Assembly (NCBI RefSeq): GCF_014646695.1
Contig: NZ_BMNT01000018.1
Location: 10,584-74,583, forward strand
Length of the DNA stretch: 64,000 nt
Direction: 5' to 3'
DNA from: Sphaerisporangium melleum
GTDB taxonomy: Bacteria > Actinomycetota > Actinomycetes > Streptosporangiales > Streptosporangiaceae
Shown piece after piece: positions 44,800-53,220 of this stretch. How positions within the stretch are numbered: the stretch's first letter is position 1; each line of letters starts with the position of its first letter. Under the pieces are notes generated by a model, which saw only the letters and a list, made by a program, of their open reading frames with translations, did not search any database and was not told the origin of the DNA. A program made the position numbers and the translations under genes.

Positions 44800-46686
44800 A
44801 TGACCACAGCGAACACGGCGTCCGCACCCGGCGGCGGGGGCGCCGCGCGGGCCGGCCGCTACCGCCCGTTCCCGGCCGTGGACCTGCCCGGCCGGCGCTG
44901 GCCCGGCAACGCCATCACCTCCGCGCCGCGCTGGCTGTCCACCGACCTGCGCGACGGCAACCAGTCGCTCGCCGCCCCGATGACGCCCGAGCGCAAGATG
45001 GCGATGTTCGACCTGCTGGTCCGCATGGGATACCGGGAGATCGAGGTCGGGTTCCCGGTCGCCAGCCAGGACGACCACGCGTTCGTGCGCGCGCTCATCG
45101 AGGGCGACCGGATCCCCGACGACGTGCGCATCTCGGTGCTGGTGCAGGCGCGCGACGAGCTGATCAGGCGCACCGTCGAGAGCCTGGAGGGCGCGCGGAG
45201 CGCCACCGTGCACCTGTACAACGCCACCTCGCCGCTGTTCCGCCGGGTGGTGTTCGGGATGGACCGCGACGAGTGCAAGGACCTCGCCGTGCAGGGCACC
45301 CGGCTGGTCGTGAAGTACGCCGACAAGCTGCTGGGCGACTGCGACCTCGGCTTGCAGTACTCGCCCGAGCTGTTCAACGACACCGAGCTCGACTTCTCGC
45401 TGGAGGTCTGCGAGGCGGTGATGGACGTGTGGGGCCCGGGGGAGGGGCGGGAGATCATTCTCAACTTCCCCACGACCGTCGAGCGCTCGACGCCCAACGT
45501 CTTCGCCGACCAGATCGAGTGGCTGGACCGCCACCTGAGCCGCCGCCGGCACGTGTGCCTGTCGGTGCACCCGCACAACGACCGCGGCACCGGGGTCGCC
45601 TCCGCCGAGCTGGCCCTGCTGGCCGGGGCCGAGCGCGTCGAGGGATGCCTGTTCGGCAACGGGGAGCGGGCCGGCAACGTCTGCCTGGTCACGCTGGGAC
45701 TCAACATGGTCACCCAGGGCGTGGACCCCGGCATCGACTTCTCCGGCCTGGACGACGTGCGGCGCACCGTGGAGCACTGCAACGGGCTGCCCGTCCATCC
45801 GCGGCACCCCTATGGCGGCGACCTGGTCTACACCTCGTTCTCCGGGTCACACCAGGACGCCGTCAAGAAGGGCTTCGACGCGCTGGAGCGCGCCGCCGCC
45901 GAGACCGGCGCCGCGCCGCGGGACCTGCCGTGGGAGATGCCCTACCTGCCGATCGACCCGCGCGACGTCGGCCGAACCTATGAGGCGGTGGTCCGCATCA
46001 ACAGCCAGTCCGGCAAGGGCGGCGTGGCCTACGTCATGAGCGCCTGGCACGGCATGAACCTGCCACGCCCGCTGCAGGCCGACTTCGCGCGGGTGGTACA
46101 GGCACGCGCCGACGCCGAGGGCGGCGAGATCGCGCCCGGACGGGTCATGGAGCTGTTCGAGCGCGAGTACCTGGAGTACGCCGCCCTGCCCCTCCCACTG
46201 GTGTTCGCCGGTGACCCGGTGGTCGCCGAACTGCACTTCGACGGCGACGGGTTCGACCTCGGCGGCGGCCGGTCCGCCCGCGTACAGGCGGTGCGCGACG
46301 CGCTCGCCCGGTGGGGGGTCGAGGTGCGCGCCGTGCACCACACCGCACGGGACGTGCCGGTGGCCCGGGAGGCCGGCGCCGAGGTGGCGGTGTACGCCGA
46401 GTGCTGGACCTCCGGCGGCGGGCCGAGGTGGGGCGCGGGGCTCGCCGCGGAGCCGGAGGCGGCGGCCCTGGCCGCCGTGCGCGCGGCGATGAGCCGTGCC
46501 CGCCTGGACCCGGCCGCCGCGCCGATCCGGCGGCCCGTCACGGCCGCGGCGCCGCAGGAGCCCGTTGCCGGAGTGACGCCGGAGCCGGCTCTTGTGCCCG
46601 GCCGGGAGGAGCGGGCGCGTCCGCTCGCGCCCGCGGCGATTCCCGCACCTCGCGCTGCCCGTAAAGCGGCCACGTCGCCGCGATAG
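44800..46686 (+). CDS. leuA: 2-isopropylmalate synthase (LeuA family)
   Basis: The 628-residue protein is a DRE-TIM metallolyase with WLSTDLRDGNQSLAAPM near the N-terminus, the metal-binding HPHNDRGTGVASAELALLAG and NGERAGNVCLVTLGLN, then a LeuA regulatory domain (about residues 470-570). It condenses 2-oxoisovalerate (or a related 2-oxo acid) with acetyl-CoA. The final 60 residues are an unusual Pro/Ala-rich extension. Its place beside a transthyretin-like gene and between SARP and LAL regulators, with no leuB/leuC/leuD, suggests a paralogue serving chain extension in specialised metabolism; it could equally be the housekeeping enzyme. ATG 44800 has GGGAG 8 nt upstream; ATG 44785 is possible. 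Confidence 0.85.
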   Translation: MTTANTASAPGGGGAARAGRYRPFPAVDLPGRRWPGNAITSAPRWLSTDLRDGNQSLAAPMTPERKMAMFDLLVRMGYREIEVGFPVASQDDHAFVRALIEGDRIPDDVRISVLVQARDELIRRTVESLEGARSATVHLYNATSPLFRRVVFGMDRDECKDLAVQGTRLVVKYADKLLGDCDLGLQYSPELFNDTELDFSLEVCEAVMDVWGPGEGREIILNFPTTVERSTPNVFADQIEWLDRHLSRRRHVCLSVHPHNDRGTGVASAELALLAGAERVEGCLFGNGERAGNVCLVTLGLNMVTQGVDPGIDFSGLDDVRRTVEHCNGLPVHPRHPYGGDLVYTSFSGSHQDAVKKGFDALERAAAETGAAPRDLPWEMPYLPIDPRDVGRTYEAVVRINSQSGKGGVAYVMSAWHGMNLPRPLQADFARVVQARADAEGGEIAPGRVMELFEREYLEYAALPLPLVFAGDPVVAELHFDGDGFDLGGGRSARVQAVRDALARWGVEVRAVHHTARDVPVAREAGAEVAVYAECWTSGGGPRWGAGLAAEPEAAALAAVRAAMSRARLDPAAAPIRRPVTAAAPQEPVAGVTPEPALVPGREERARPLAPAAIPAPRAARKAATSPR

Positions 46687-46811
46687 CGACTCGATAACAG
46701 GCGAAAGGCGCTCCGACTTAGCGTGGCAAATGACACCGAATTCGGACAAGTCCTGACAAATGAAGGGCGCCACGCGGCGACATGTGTTGACGTCGGAGAG
46801 GGAGGCTCACG

Positions 46812-49613
46812 ATGAGCCTGATCGAACGGCAGGACGCCGTGGTCTCCTTGGAGGGACTGCTGGCCAGCGCCATCATGGGTAAAGGCCGGGTCGCCCTGGT
46901 CAGCGGGACGGTCGCGACCGGAAAGAGCGGTCTGCTGCACTCCTTCGCCGAGCAGGCGGCCGAGCTCGGCGCGCTGCCGATCACCGCGACCGGTTCGCTC
47001 GCCGAGCGGGACCTTCCCCTCGGCGTGATCGGCCAGCTCATCCACGACGCTCCACTGGTCATGGAGGAGCGCGACCGCGCCATGGCACTCCTTGAGGAGG
47101 GCGCGCGCACCGTCGCGTCCTCGGCCACCGGAAACGAGTCGCTCAACCAGGTCGACGCCCAGATCGTCCACGCACTGTGCACCGTTCTGCTCGAACTGTC
47201 CGAACGCTACCCGCTGATGATCGTGGTGGACGACGTCCACCACGCCGACCGCGCATCTCTGCTGTGCCTGGCCTACCTGTCGCGCCGGGTGCGGTTCGCG
47301 TCCATCGTCGCCGTCTTCAGCCACTCGACCCACGGCCGGTACGCCGAGAGCTCCTTCCCCACCGAGCTGCTCCGCCAGCCGCACTGCCGTCGTATCCAGC
47401 TGTCCCCGCTGTCGCAGGCCGGCGTCATGAGCATGGTCGCCGAGCAGGCCGGCACGGAGGCCGCCGAGCGGTTCGCCGCGGAGTGGTACGGCCTCAGCGG
47501 CGGCAACCCGCTGCTGGTCTCCGGGCTGATCGAGGACTACCAGGTCGAGGCCAGGAACGCCGGGCGTCCCCCGGCCGAGCTGGTCCCCGGCGAGGGGTAC
47601 GGCCAGGCCGTGGTCTCCTGCCTGCACCGCGCCGACCCCAAGATGCTCCAGGTGGCATCCGCCCTCGCCGTCCTCGGCCAGCCCGACGCCCTCGACCGTC
47701 TCCTCGGCACCGGGCAGGAGTACGTCAGCCGGGAGCTGCAGTCCCTGTCGGCCGCCGGCCTGCTGTCGCTGGGCCGGTTCCGCCACGAGGTGGCCCGCTC
47801 GGCCGTCCTGGCCGAGCTCGACCCCAAGGAGCGGGCCGAGCTGCACCACCGCGCCGCCGTGCTCGCCTACGACGCCGGCGGCTCCACCACCATGATCGCC
47901 GACCATATCCTGCACGCCGTCCGGGTGGAGGAGCCCTGGGCCGTCGACGTCCTGGAGGACGCCGCCCGCCACGCCCTGCGCGAGGGCCGGGTCGAACCCG
48001 CGGTCGCCTACCTGCGGCTGGCCTGCCGCATCTGCACCGACGAGCAGCAGCGAGTGCGCATCACCACCGCGCTGATGCGCGCCGAGTGGCGGATCAACCC
48101 CAGTACGCCCACCGGCCACTTCCCCGAGCTCACCGACGCCATGCACCGCGGGCAGCTGCGGGGCGCCGACGCGGTGATCCTGGCCAAGGCCCTGCTGTGG
48201 CACGGCAGGTTCGACGACGCCGAGGAGGTGCTCAAACACCTCGCCGAGGCGGCGGAGTCGGGCGAGAAGCTCGACGCCGACACCATCACCGAACTGGTCG
48301 TCACCCGGCCCTGGCTGCGCTGCTCCTACACCCCGTTCCTCGCCCACCTGCCGCAGGTGAGCGGTGAGCAGTCCCGCGCCGCCATCCTGTCGGTCGCGGC
48401 CTACCGCCGGCTGGAGTCGGCGATCACCCTGGCGGCCGTGCTCACCCGCGGCCCGCGCGAGGAGATCGTCGCCGTGGTCGAGCGCATCCTGCGCGGGTCC
48501 CGCCTGGACGAGATGTCCATGGACACCGTGGAGAGCGCCCTGCTCGCCCTCACCTACGGCGGCCGGCCCGACAAGGCCGCCCCCTGGTGTGACATGTTCA
48601 TCGACGAGGCGTCCTCCCGCCACGCCCCGAGCAGGCAGGCGCGGCTGTCGGCGATCCGCGCCGAGGTCGCCCTGCGCCAGGGCGACATGCTGGGCGCGGA
48701 GTTCCACGGGCGGCTCGCCCTGGACATCATCCCGATGAGCGGCTGGGGCGTCGCCGTCGGCGGGCCGCTGTCCAGCCTGATGATCGCCTCCACCGCGATG
48801 GGCAAGTACGACGTCGTCAACGACCTGCTCGACCAGCCGGTGCCCGAGGCGATGTTCCAGACCCGATGGGGCCTGCACTACCTGCACGCCCGCGGCCGCT
48901 ACAGCCTGGCCACCGACCATCCCCAGCTCGCGCTCAGGGACTTCCAGCGGTGCGGCGAGCTGATGGGCCGCTGGGACCTGGACGTCCCCTGGCTCATCCC
49001 GTGGCGGGCCGAGGCCGCCGAGGCGTGCCTGCGCCTCGGACGGCCCGACCAGGCCCGCCGGCTCGCCGAGGAGCAGATCAGGCGGTGCGGCACCGCGGCC
49101 CCGCGCGTCCACGGCATCGCCATGCGGCTGCTGGCCGCGACCAGCGAGCCGCGGCACCGTCCCATGCTGCTGCGCCAGGCGGGCGACCTGCTGCAGTCCG
49201 GCGGTGACCGCTACGAGCTGGCCCGCGTGCTGGCCGACCTGACCGAGGCGTTCCACGGGCTCGGCGAGTACCGCCGGGCCGGCATGATCGGCGGCCGGGC
49301 ACGCGCCGTCGCCCAGGAATGCCACGCCGAACCGCTCACCCGGTCGCTCAGCCGGGAGGGCGACGCCGGCGCCGCGCCGGCGCAGAACGGAGCCGCCGAG
49401 CAGGCCGACGTCACCGCGATCCTCAGTGACGCCGAGCGGCGGGTCGCGGTGCTGGCCGCGGCCGGGTACACCAACCGGGAGATCGCCGACAAGCTGTACG
49501 TCACGGTGAGCACCGTCGAGCAGCACCTGACCCGTACCTACCGCAAGCTCGACATCACCAGCCGGGCGGAGCTGCCCTCGACACTGGAACTCGGGACGTC
49601 ACTGCCCGCGTGA
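46812..49613 (+). CDS. LuxR-family regulator with AAA domain (LAL type)
   Basis: The 933-residue protein has an N-terminal P-loop ATPase. Walker A VSGTVATGKSGLL (about 30-42) is slightly atypical, lacking the second Gly of GxxGxGK. Walker B is LMIVVDDVHHAD. A long helical TPR-like middle and a C-terminal LuxR helix-turn-helix (RRVAVLAAAGYTNREIADKLYVTVSTVEQHLTRTYRKLDI, about 872-911) follow. LAL proteins are usual pathway activators of actinomycete biosynthetic clusters. GGGAGG precedes ATG 46812 by 6 nt. Its 3' end overlaps the convergent XRE gene by 59 nt. It may regulate leuA and the transthyretin-like gene just upstream. Confidence 0.87.
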   Translation: MSLIERQDAVVSLEGLLASAIMGKGRVALVSGTVATGKSGLLHSFAEQAAELGALPITATGSLAERDLPLGVIGQLIHDAPLVMEERDRAMALLEEGARTVASSATGNESLNQVDAQIVHALCTVLLELSERYPLMIVVDDVHHADRASLLCLAYLSRRVRFASIVAVFSHSTHGRYAESSFPTELLRQPHCRRIQLSPLSQAGVMSMVAEQAGTEAAERFAAEWYGLSGGNPLLVSGLIEDYQVEARNAGRPPAELVPGEGYGQAVVSCLHRADPKMLQVASALAVLGQPDALDRLLGTGQEYVSRELQSLSAAGLLSLGRFRHEVARSAVLAELDPKERAELHHRAAVLAYDAGGSTTMIADHILHAVRVEEPWAVDVLEDAARHALREGRVEPAVAYLRLACRICTDEQQRVRITTALMRAEWRINPSTPTGHFPELTDAMHRGQLRGADAVILAKALLWHGRFDDAEEVLKHLAEAAESGEKLDADTITELVVTRPWLRCSYTPFLAHLPQVSGEQSRAAILSVAAYRRLESAITLAAVLTRGPREEIVAVVERILRGSRLDEMSMDTVESALLALTYGGRPDKAAPWCDMFIDEASSRHAPSRQARLSAIRAEVALRQGDMLGAEFHGRLALDIIPMSGWGVAVGGPLSSLMIASTAMGKYDVVNDLLDQPVPEAMFQTRWGLHYLHARGRYSLATDHPQLALRDFQRCGELMGRWDLDVPWLIPWRAEAAEACLRLGRPDQARRLAEEQIRRCGTAAPRVHGIAMRLLAATSEPRHRPMLLRQAGDLLQSGGDRYELARVLADLTEAFHGLGEYRRAGMIGGRARAVAQECHAEPLTRSLSREGDAGAAPAQNGAAEQADVTAILSDAERRVAVLAAAGYTNREIADKLYVTVSTVEQHLTRTYRKLDITSRAELPSTLELGTSLPA

Positions 49614-50841
49614 CCCGAAGCTCCCGCAGGGCGCGTGCCGCGCCGGTCCTCCTGGCGAGGTCCAGCGCGGTGCGCGCCGCCCGTGCGCAGCGTTCGGCCT
49701 CGTGGGCCTCGGCGTAGGCATGCGCCAGCCGGGCCAGTTCGTACGCCGTGTCCCGGCCGCCCCCCGCGGCCGGGACTTCGCCGATCCCGGGGAACGTGCC
49801 GATTTCACCGATTTCGCCTGGTTCGCCCGGTCCGCCAAGCTCACGTTCCAGGATCTCGATGGCGGCGTCCGGGTGGCCGAGGTCGAGCAGGCAGTCGGCG
49901 GCCAGCAGCTGGTGCAGCGCCGGCGAGTAGCCCGGCCCGAATCCCGTGGTCTCCTCGGGCTCCTCGCCGGGCGGCTCGGCCGACTCCTCCAGCCGGCGGT
50001 GGCACAGGTCCTCCTCCCCGGCCATCGCGTGGCCGAGCGCCTCATGCAGCCGGGACACCGCCGCCAGCCGCGGCGAGGGGACGGCGTGCTCACGCGCCGC
50101 CAGGGCCGTCTCCACCACCTCGCGCGGGTCGCTGCCCGGCCAGATCAGCCCCGCCCGTCCGGCCAGGGCGCACGCCACCAGCAGCTCGTCCCCGGCCTCC
50201 GCGGCCTCGCGGCGGGCCCGCTCGGACCATCGCAGCGCCCCCGCCAGGTCCCCGGCCTCGTACCGCAGGCGCCCGGTCGCCTCGGCGTCCCGCGCCGCCA
50301 GCGCCGGCAGCGCGGCGCGCGCGCTCCGCCCCGCCTCACCGCGGAACCGCTGGACCACGGCGAACATGGCGGCGAGCGCCCCCGCCGGCTCGGCCGGGCG
50401 CCGGTCGGGCCGCTCGCACTCGCCGACGACGGCCGACAGGTAGGCCACCGTCGCCGCGTCCGCCCGGCGCGGGTCCTCGATCGCCCGGCCGGTGCGCTCC
50501 TCCTCCTCGGGCGTGAACCGGCCCGGCAGCCACGGGACGCCGGTGAGACGATGCCACAGCGCCGTCCCGGCCGGCTCCCCGCTCTCCTGGCCGAACAGCT
50601 CGGCTTCCTGGACGCCGAACACCCGGCACAGCAGCTCGCCCTCCAGCGGCCCCGGCCGCCGCTCGCCGGCCTCGAAGGCGCCGATCGCGGCGGTGAGGTC
50701 CGCCGCGCGGGGCAGGCGCTCGCGGTCCTCCTCGCCGGCGGCCACGAAGAGCCGGCCGGCCAACTCCTGCCGGTTCCACAGCCGGCCGTGCCGCCAGGCC
50801 CAAAGCCGCGCGGCCCACAGCGGGACGTCGATGCCGATCAT
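49555..50841 (-). CDS. XRE-like helix-turn-helix regulator with helical C-terminal domain
   Basis: The 428-residue protein starts MIGIDVPLWAARLWAWRHGRLWNRQELAG, an XRE-like HTH region (about residues 8-75; AIGAFEAGERRPGPLEGELLCRVFGV). A helical repeat region with TPR-like pairs follows (for example EAGDLAGALRWSERARREAAEAGDELL). The C-terminus contains a low-complexity GEPGEIGEIGTFPGIGEV loop. ATG 50841 follows AAAGGAG at 4-5 nt; the frame continues open upstream but without reason. The 3' end overlaps the convergent LAL gene by 59 nt. The target is unknown. Confidence 0.75.
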   Translation of the reverse strand: MIGIDVPLWAARLWAWRHGRLWNRQELAGRLFVAAGEEDRERLPRAADLTAAIGAFEAGERRPGPLEGELLCRVFGVQEAELFGQESGEPAGTALWHRLTGVPWLPGRFTPEEEERTGRAIEDPRRADAATVAYLSAVVGECERPDRRPAEPAGALAAMFAVVQRFRGEAGRSARAALPALAARDAEATGRLRYEAGDLAGALRWSERARREAAEAGDELLVACALAGRAGLIWPGSDPREVVETALAAREHAVPSPRLAAVSRLHEALGHAMAGEEDLCHRRLEESAEPPGEEPEETTGFGPGYSPALHQLLAADCLLDLGHPDAAIEILERELGGPGEPGEIGEIGTFPGIGEVPAAGGGRDTAYELARLAHAYAEAHEAERCARAARTALDLARRTGAARALRELRVTRAVTSRVPVSRAAPPGW

Positions 50842-51022
50842 CGTGCTCCTTTCCGCGCCGTCTCCCGGCGGGCACGGGCCCGCCACCTTTCTCATCCTTC
50901 GCCCGCTCCGGCCGGTCCTCATCCCCCGATCTGAGGGGATGGACGGTGCGCGTCCCCGGCCGGGGCGCCACGCCGGGTTACCGTCACAGCACCAAAGGCG
51001 CGCGTGCGGAGGAGGGGGATCG

Positions 51023-51706
51023 GTGCGGCGGGCGGTGACGGGCGGGGCCGACCCGCTGCCGGTGGCACTCGCGGCGCTCACGCTGGTCAGCGGCTGCGTC
51101 GACGCGGTCAGCCTGCTGGCCCTCGGGCACGTCTTCACCGCCAACATGACCGGCAACGTGGTGATCCTCGGGCTCGCGACCGCGGGCGCGGACGGCTTCT
51201 CGGCCACCGCCTCGCTCACCTCGCTGCTGGCGTTCCTGGCCGGGGCGGTCATGGGCGGCCGGATCGCCGTCCACGCGCGCACCCGCCGCTCCCGCGTCCT
51301 TGTGACCCTGGCCGCCGAGTCGGCTGCGGCCGCCGCGGCCGCGGGCGTGGCGGCCCTGATCCCGCCGGACGCCGAGGGACGGCGCCCGCTGGTCATCGCC
51401 GTGGTGGCCATCGGCATGGGACTGCAGAACGCCATCGTGCGCATGCTCGCCGTCCCCGACCTGACGACCACCGTGCTGACCAGGACGCTCACCGGCCTGG
51501 CCGCCGAGTCCACCCTGGGCGGCGGAGCCAATCCCCGCGCGCTGCGCCGCCTGTCCTCGGTACTGGCGATCTTCGTGGGCGCCTGCGCGGGCGCGGTGCT
51601 GCTGCGCTACCTGGCGCCCGGGTGGATCCTGCTCGGCGTCGCCGTCTGCGTCGCCCTCATCGCCACCGGCTACGCCTTCCACCCGGCCTCCTGCCAGGAG
51701 CGGTGA
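51023..51706 (+). CDS. YoaK/DUF1275-family membrane protein
   Basis: The 227-residue membrane protein has about six helices and the DUF1275 signature LTLVSGCVDAVSLLALGHVFTANMTGNVVILG at the N-terminus. GMGLQNAIVRMLAVPDLTTTVLTRTLTGLA lies in the middle. The family is widespread in bacteria and its function is not established; a transporter role has been suggested. GTG 51023 follows GGAGGAGGGGG. It is divergent from the XRE gene at 50841. Confidence 0.85.
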   Translation: MRRAVTGGADPLPVALAALTLVSGCVDAVSLLALGHVFTANMTGNVVILGLATAGADGFSATASLTSLLAFLAGAVMGGRIAVHARTRRSRVLVTLAAESAAAAAAAGVAALIPPDAEGRRPLVIAVVAIGMGLQNAIVRMLAVPDLTTTVLTRTLTGLAAESTLGGGANPRALRRLSSVLAIFVGACAGAVLLRYLAPGWILLGVAVCVALIATGYAFHPASCQER

Positions 51707-51723
51707 CCACGGCCGGTGGCCAC
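51703..51723 (+). terminator. Hairpin overlapping the stop of the YoaK-like gene
   Basis: GTGACCAC (51703-51710) and GTGGCCAC (51716-51723) can form an 8-bp stem with one G-U pair and a 5-nt loop, covering the stop codon. It is a possible terminator. The rest of the 323-nt gap up to 52030 shows no further gene; the promoter of the downstream signalling operon should lie between about 51890 and 51980, where the sequence is A/T-richer. Confidence 0.4.
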
Positions 51724-52029
51724 TGGGAGGCCGCACCATCTGCCGGGAGCGGCCGCCCCGGCACCCGCCGGCTCCGCCCGGGTCGGCATAGCGCACGGAA
51801 GGCCGGGTTCGGCGTGGTCAGGGGCGTGCCGGACCGGTCCGCACGGCCGCCGACCGCCATCCCGTCCGGGCCGTGCCACGCTGCCGTGACCCTGGTGTAA
51901 CCGGTATGTGATCGAATACGAGCCGCCACGTCCCCTGCCGAACGCACGCGGTCCTGCGAATTATGGAAAGAATGTCTATGGAGACGGACGAGAACGTCCC
52001 AGCACCGGGGGAGGCGCGGAGCGTTGGGC

Positions 52030-53220
52030 ATGCCTGGGGCCACCGGCCCGCCGATGAGCCTGGAGGGCGTCGACCACGCCTTACGGCGCCGCGTGGAAGA
52101 ACGCGACCGCATCGCCGGTGACCTGCTCGATCTCGACGCCCACCCCGGCAACCGGCTGCTGTCCGGCATGACCCCCACCGGCGAGACCGGGCGCCGCTGG
52201 GAGCAGGCCCAGGCCTCCCTGGTCACCCTGTGGTGGTTGTTCGACGCCTACCGCCGCGTGCTCGACCTCGCGGCGGAGGCCAGGGCCGCCTCCCGCCCTG
52301 ACCTCGGCCTGCTCACCGCCCTGCTCACCGGCGCCTCGGTCGAGCTCAAGCCGGACGACGTGCCGGTCGAGAAGCGCTCCCTGCTCCGGGCGGCCGGGGA
52401 GTGGGTCACCCTCGACACCGTCCTCGCCCGCATGGACCGCACCTACCGGGAGATCGCCGAGACCGCCGGAGCCGTCGACGCCGCGTGGACGGCGCTGCTC
52501 CCCGACCTGGACCGCGCCGACGCGGCCCGCCGCGCGGCCGGTGAGCTGCGCGAGTCGCTGGGCGCCGCCGACACCGAGCTCGACCGGCTCGACGCCGAGG
52601 CGCGCCGCCTGCGCGCCCAGGTCGCCACCGACCCCCTCGGCTCCGCCGGCCTGGCGGGAGAGATCGCGGCCCTGGCCCGCGCCGCCGAGGCCCGCCGCGC
52701 CGCCCTGGAGCAGGCGGCGCGGGTACGCGAGGAGTACGCCGACCGGGCCGCCCGCCTCGCCGGGCGCATCGAGGCGGTGGCCGAGGCCGAGCGGGAGGCG
52801 CTGCGCGTCCGCGACCTCGTCCTCGCCAAGATCGACTCCCCGGCGCTGCCCGAGATGCCCGGCCAGGCGCCCGCGCTGCGCGACCGGCTGGCCGCGCTCG
52901 GCACCGCCGGGGGCCGCTGGCTGGAGCTGGTGGAACGGCTCACCTCGCTCGAGCGCGGCGTGGAGGAGGCGCTGGCGCACGCCCAGCGGGTCACCGAGTC
53001 GATGACCGGCCTGATCGGCCGCCGCGACGAGCTGCGCGGCCGGCTGTCGGCCTACCAGGCCAAGGCGGTGCGCCTCGGGCACGCCGAGGACATCGCCCTC
53101 GCCGACCTGTACGGCACGGCCCGCGACCTGCTGTGGTCGGCGCCGTGCGACCTGCGGCGGGCCACTGTCGCGGTCGCCGAATACCAGCGGGCCATCACGC
53201 GGATCGGAGCGGCCGGATGA
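52030..53220 (+). CDS. Coiled-coil protein of the PknG-type signalling operon
   Basis: The 396-residue protein is almost entirely Ala/Arg/Glu/Leu-rich helix and is predicted coiled coil, especially residues 140-360 (RAAGELRESLGAADTELDRLDAEARRL; ARVREEYADRAARLAGRIEAVAEAEREAL). No enzymatic motif or membrane helix is visible. It opens the operon and overlaps the kinase gene by 4 nt (ATGA). A scaffold role for the kinase, phosphatase and FHA proteins is plausible but inferred. TTG 52024 and ATG 52054 are alternative starts. Confidence 0.7.
   Translation: MPGATGPPMSLEGVDHALRRRVEERDRIAGDLLDLDAHPGNRLLSGMTPTGETGRRWEQAQASLVTLWWLFDAYRRVLDLAAEARAASRPDLGLLTALLTGASVELKPDDVPVEKRSLLRAAGEWVTLDTVLARMDRTYREIAETAGAVDAAWTALLPDLDRADAARRAAGELRESLGAADTELDRLDAEARRLRAQVATDPLGSAGLAGEIAALARAAEARRAALEQAARVREEYADRAARLAGRIEAVAEAEREALRVRDLVLAKIDSPALPEMPGQAPALRDRLAALGTAGGRWLELVERLTSLERGVEEALAHAQRVTESMTGLIGRRDELRGRLSAYQAKAVRLGHAEDIALADLYGTARDLLWSAPCDLRRATVAVAEYQRAITRIGAAG

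Noticed and set aside
46029-49526. Minus-strand frame of about 1165 codons opposite leuA and the LAL gene
   Set aside because: It is antisense to two well-supported genes and has no recognisable domain or ribosome-binding site.
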